DNA of 5,385 nt. Origin: Propionibacteriaceae bacterium. Its GTDB lineage: Bacteria; Actinomycetota; Actinomycetes; Propionibacteriales; Propionibacteriaceae. Positions within the stretch are counted from its first letter, which is position 1. Each line of letters starts with the position of its first letter. This document shows positions 4,692-5,385 of the stretch, piece by piece. The notes below the pieces were generated by a model. The model was not told where the DNA came from, did no database searches, and was given only the letters and a program-made list of their open reading frames with translations. Location of the stretch: assembly GCA_031268065.1 (NCBI GenBank), contig JAIRXX010000040.1, positions 1 to 5,385 on the forward strand, read 5' to 3'. The translations under genes were made by a program, and so were the position numbers.

Positions 4692-5385
4692 ATGCCCAGA
4701 ATCGGAGAGACGTCAGACGTGCTGAAGTGCTCTTTCTGCGGAAAGAGCCAGAAGCAGGTCAAGAAGCTCATCGCCGGACCAGGCGTCTACATCTGCGACG
4801 AGTGCATTGATTTGTGCAATGAGATCATCGAAGAGGAATTCGCCGAGACTCCGCCCGGAGGTGTTCTGGATGAGTTGCCCAAGCCGCAAGAAATCTGCGC
4901 CTTCCTCGATTCTTACGTGATTGGGCAGGATACCGCCAAGAAAGTGTTGTCGGTGGCGGTCTACAACCACTACAAGCGGGTCCAGGCGCAGTCCAACGCG
5001 CCCACGCGCCGGGGAGACGATGAGCCAATCGAATTGGGCAAGTCCAATATTTTGCTGATCGGGCCGACTGGCTGCGGCAAGACCTATCTCGCGCAGACCC
5101 TCGCCCGCATGTTAAACGTCCCCTTCGCCATGGCGGATGCCACGGCGCTGACCGAGGCGGGCTATGTGGGCGAGGATGTGGAGAATATCCTGCTCAAGCT
5201 GATCCAGGCCGCTGATTACGATGTGAAGAAAGCCGAAACCGGCATCATCTACATCGATGAAATCGACAAGGTGGCCCGTAAATCGGAGAATCCATCGATC
5301 ACCCGCGATGTCTCCGGCGAGGGCGTGCAGCAGGCATTGCTGAAAATCCTCGAAGGCACCACAGCCTCGGTGCCGCCGCAGGGCG
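4692..5385 (+). CDS. clpX: ATP-dependent Clp protease ATP-binding subunit ClpX (partial, 3' end beyond window)
   Basis: The AAA+ unfoldase that recognises substrates, unfolds them and threads them into ClpP1P2. The window holds the first 231 codons, open at the right edge; family members are usually about 420-430 residues. The N-terminal zinc-binding domain has Cys13, Cys16, Cys35 and Cys38 (CSFC and CDEC). Walker A is GPTGCGKT (124-131), the pore-1 loop is GYVG (157-160), and Walker B is IIYIDEID (185-192). The following [16 protein letters not shown] (196-211) covers the pore-2 region. It starts at ATG 4692, with AGGAGA (4677-4682) 9 nt upstream. The 38-nt gap after clpP2 has no hairpin or promoter that I can see, so it is most likely in the clpP1-clpP2 operon. 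Every motif visible in this part is intact. Confidence 0.97.
   Translation, partial: MPRIGETSDVLKCSFCGKSQKQVKKLIAGPGVYICDECIDLCNEIIEEEFAETPPGGVLDELPKPQEICAFLDSYVIGQDTAKKVLSVAVYNHYKRVQAQSNAPTRRGDDEPIELGKSNILLIGPTGCGKTYLAQTLARMLNVPFAMADATALTEAGYVGEDVENILLKLIQAADYDVKKAETGIIYIDEIDKVARKSENPSITRDVSGEGVQQALLKILEGTTASVPPQG

Noticed and set aside
1..5385. CRISPR array, insertion sequence ends or second tRNA att copy
   Set aside because: No regularly spaced long repeats, no transposase frame with terminal inverted repeats, and no duplicate of the tRNA-Gly 3' end were visible by eye.

Overview
The window looks like a chromosomal piece of a moderately high-GC actinobacterium (Actinomycetota). The evidence is two tandem, non-identical clpP genes followed by clpX, a trigger factor gene opening in the actinobacterial style (GTG start, STVEKISPTRVKLTVE-like N-terminus), a ClpP1 very close in sequence to the mycobacterial one, and promoters that mostly show only a TANNNT -10 element. 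I cannot name the genus.

Layout, left to right, all on the + strand: a tRNA-Gly(UCC) gene with encoded CCA (59-132); the decayed N-terminal end of a tyrosine-recombinase (phage/ICE type) integrase (252-412), broken by a frameshift and an amber stop; an intact small DUF1801 protein gene (509-859); the trigger factor gene tig (962-2293); a 231-nt intergenic region rich in short repeats; a helix-turn-helix protein gene (2525-2983) overlapping a truncated gene whose reading frame looks like the N-terminal part of a zeta-type toxin kinase and ends inside the P-loop (2964-3287); then the ATP-dependent protease cluster clpP1 (3331-3999), clpP2 (4009-4653) and the first 231 codons of clpX (4692 to the window edge).

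Functionally the core is a proteostasis locus. Trigger factor receives nascent chains at the ribosome exit, ClpX unfolds tagged or damaged substrates, and ClpP1/ClpP2 form the mixed proteolytic barrel. A palindrome just before clpP1 resembles the box bound by the actinobacterial Clp regulator ClgR. Two accessory insertions interrupt the core: an integrase relic beside the tRNA, a classical integration site, and a broken toxin-antitoxin-like pair between tig and clpP1. I see no undescribed multi-gene system. The most interesting points are the two relics, the regulatory repeats shared between the HTH gene and clpP1, and a 9-bp inverted repeat bracketing the likely tig promoter.
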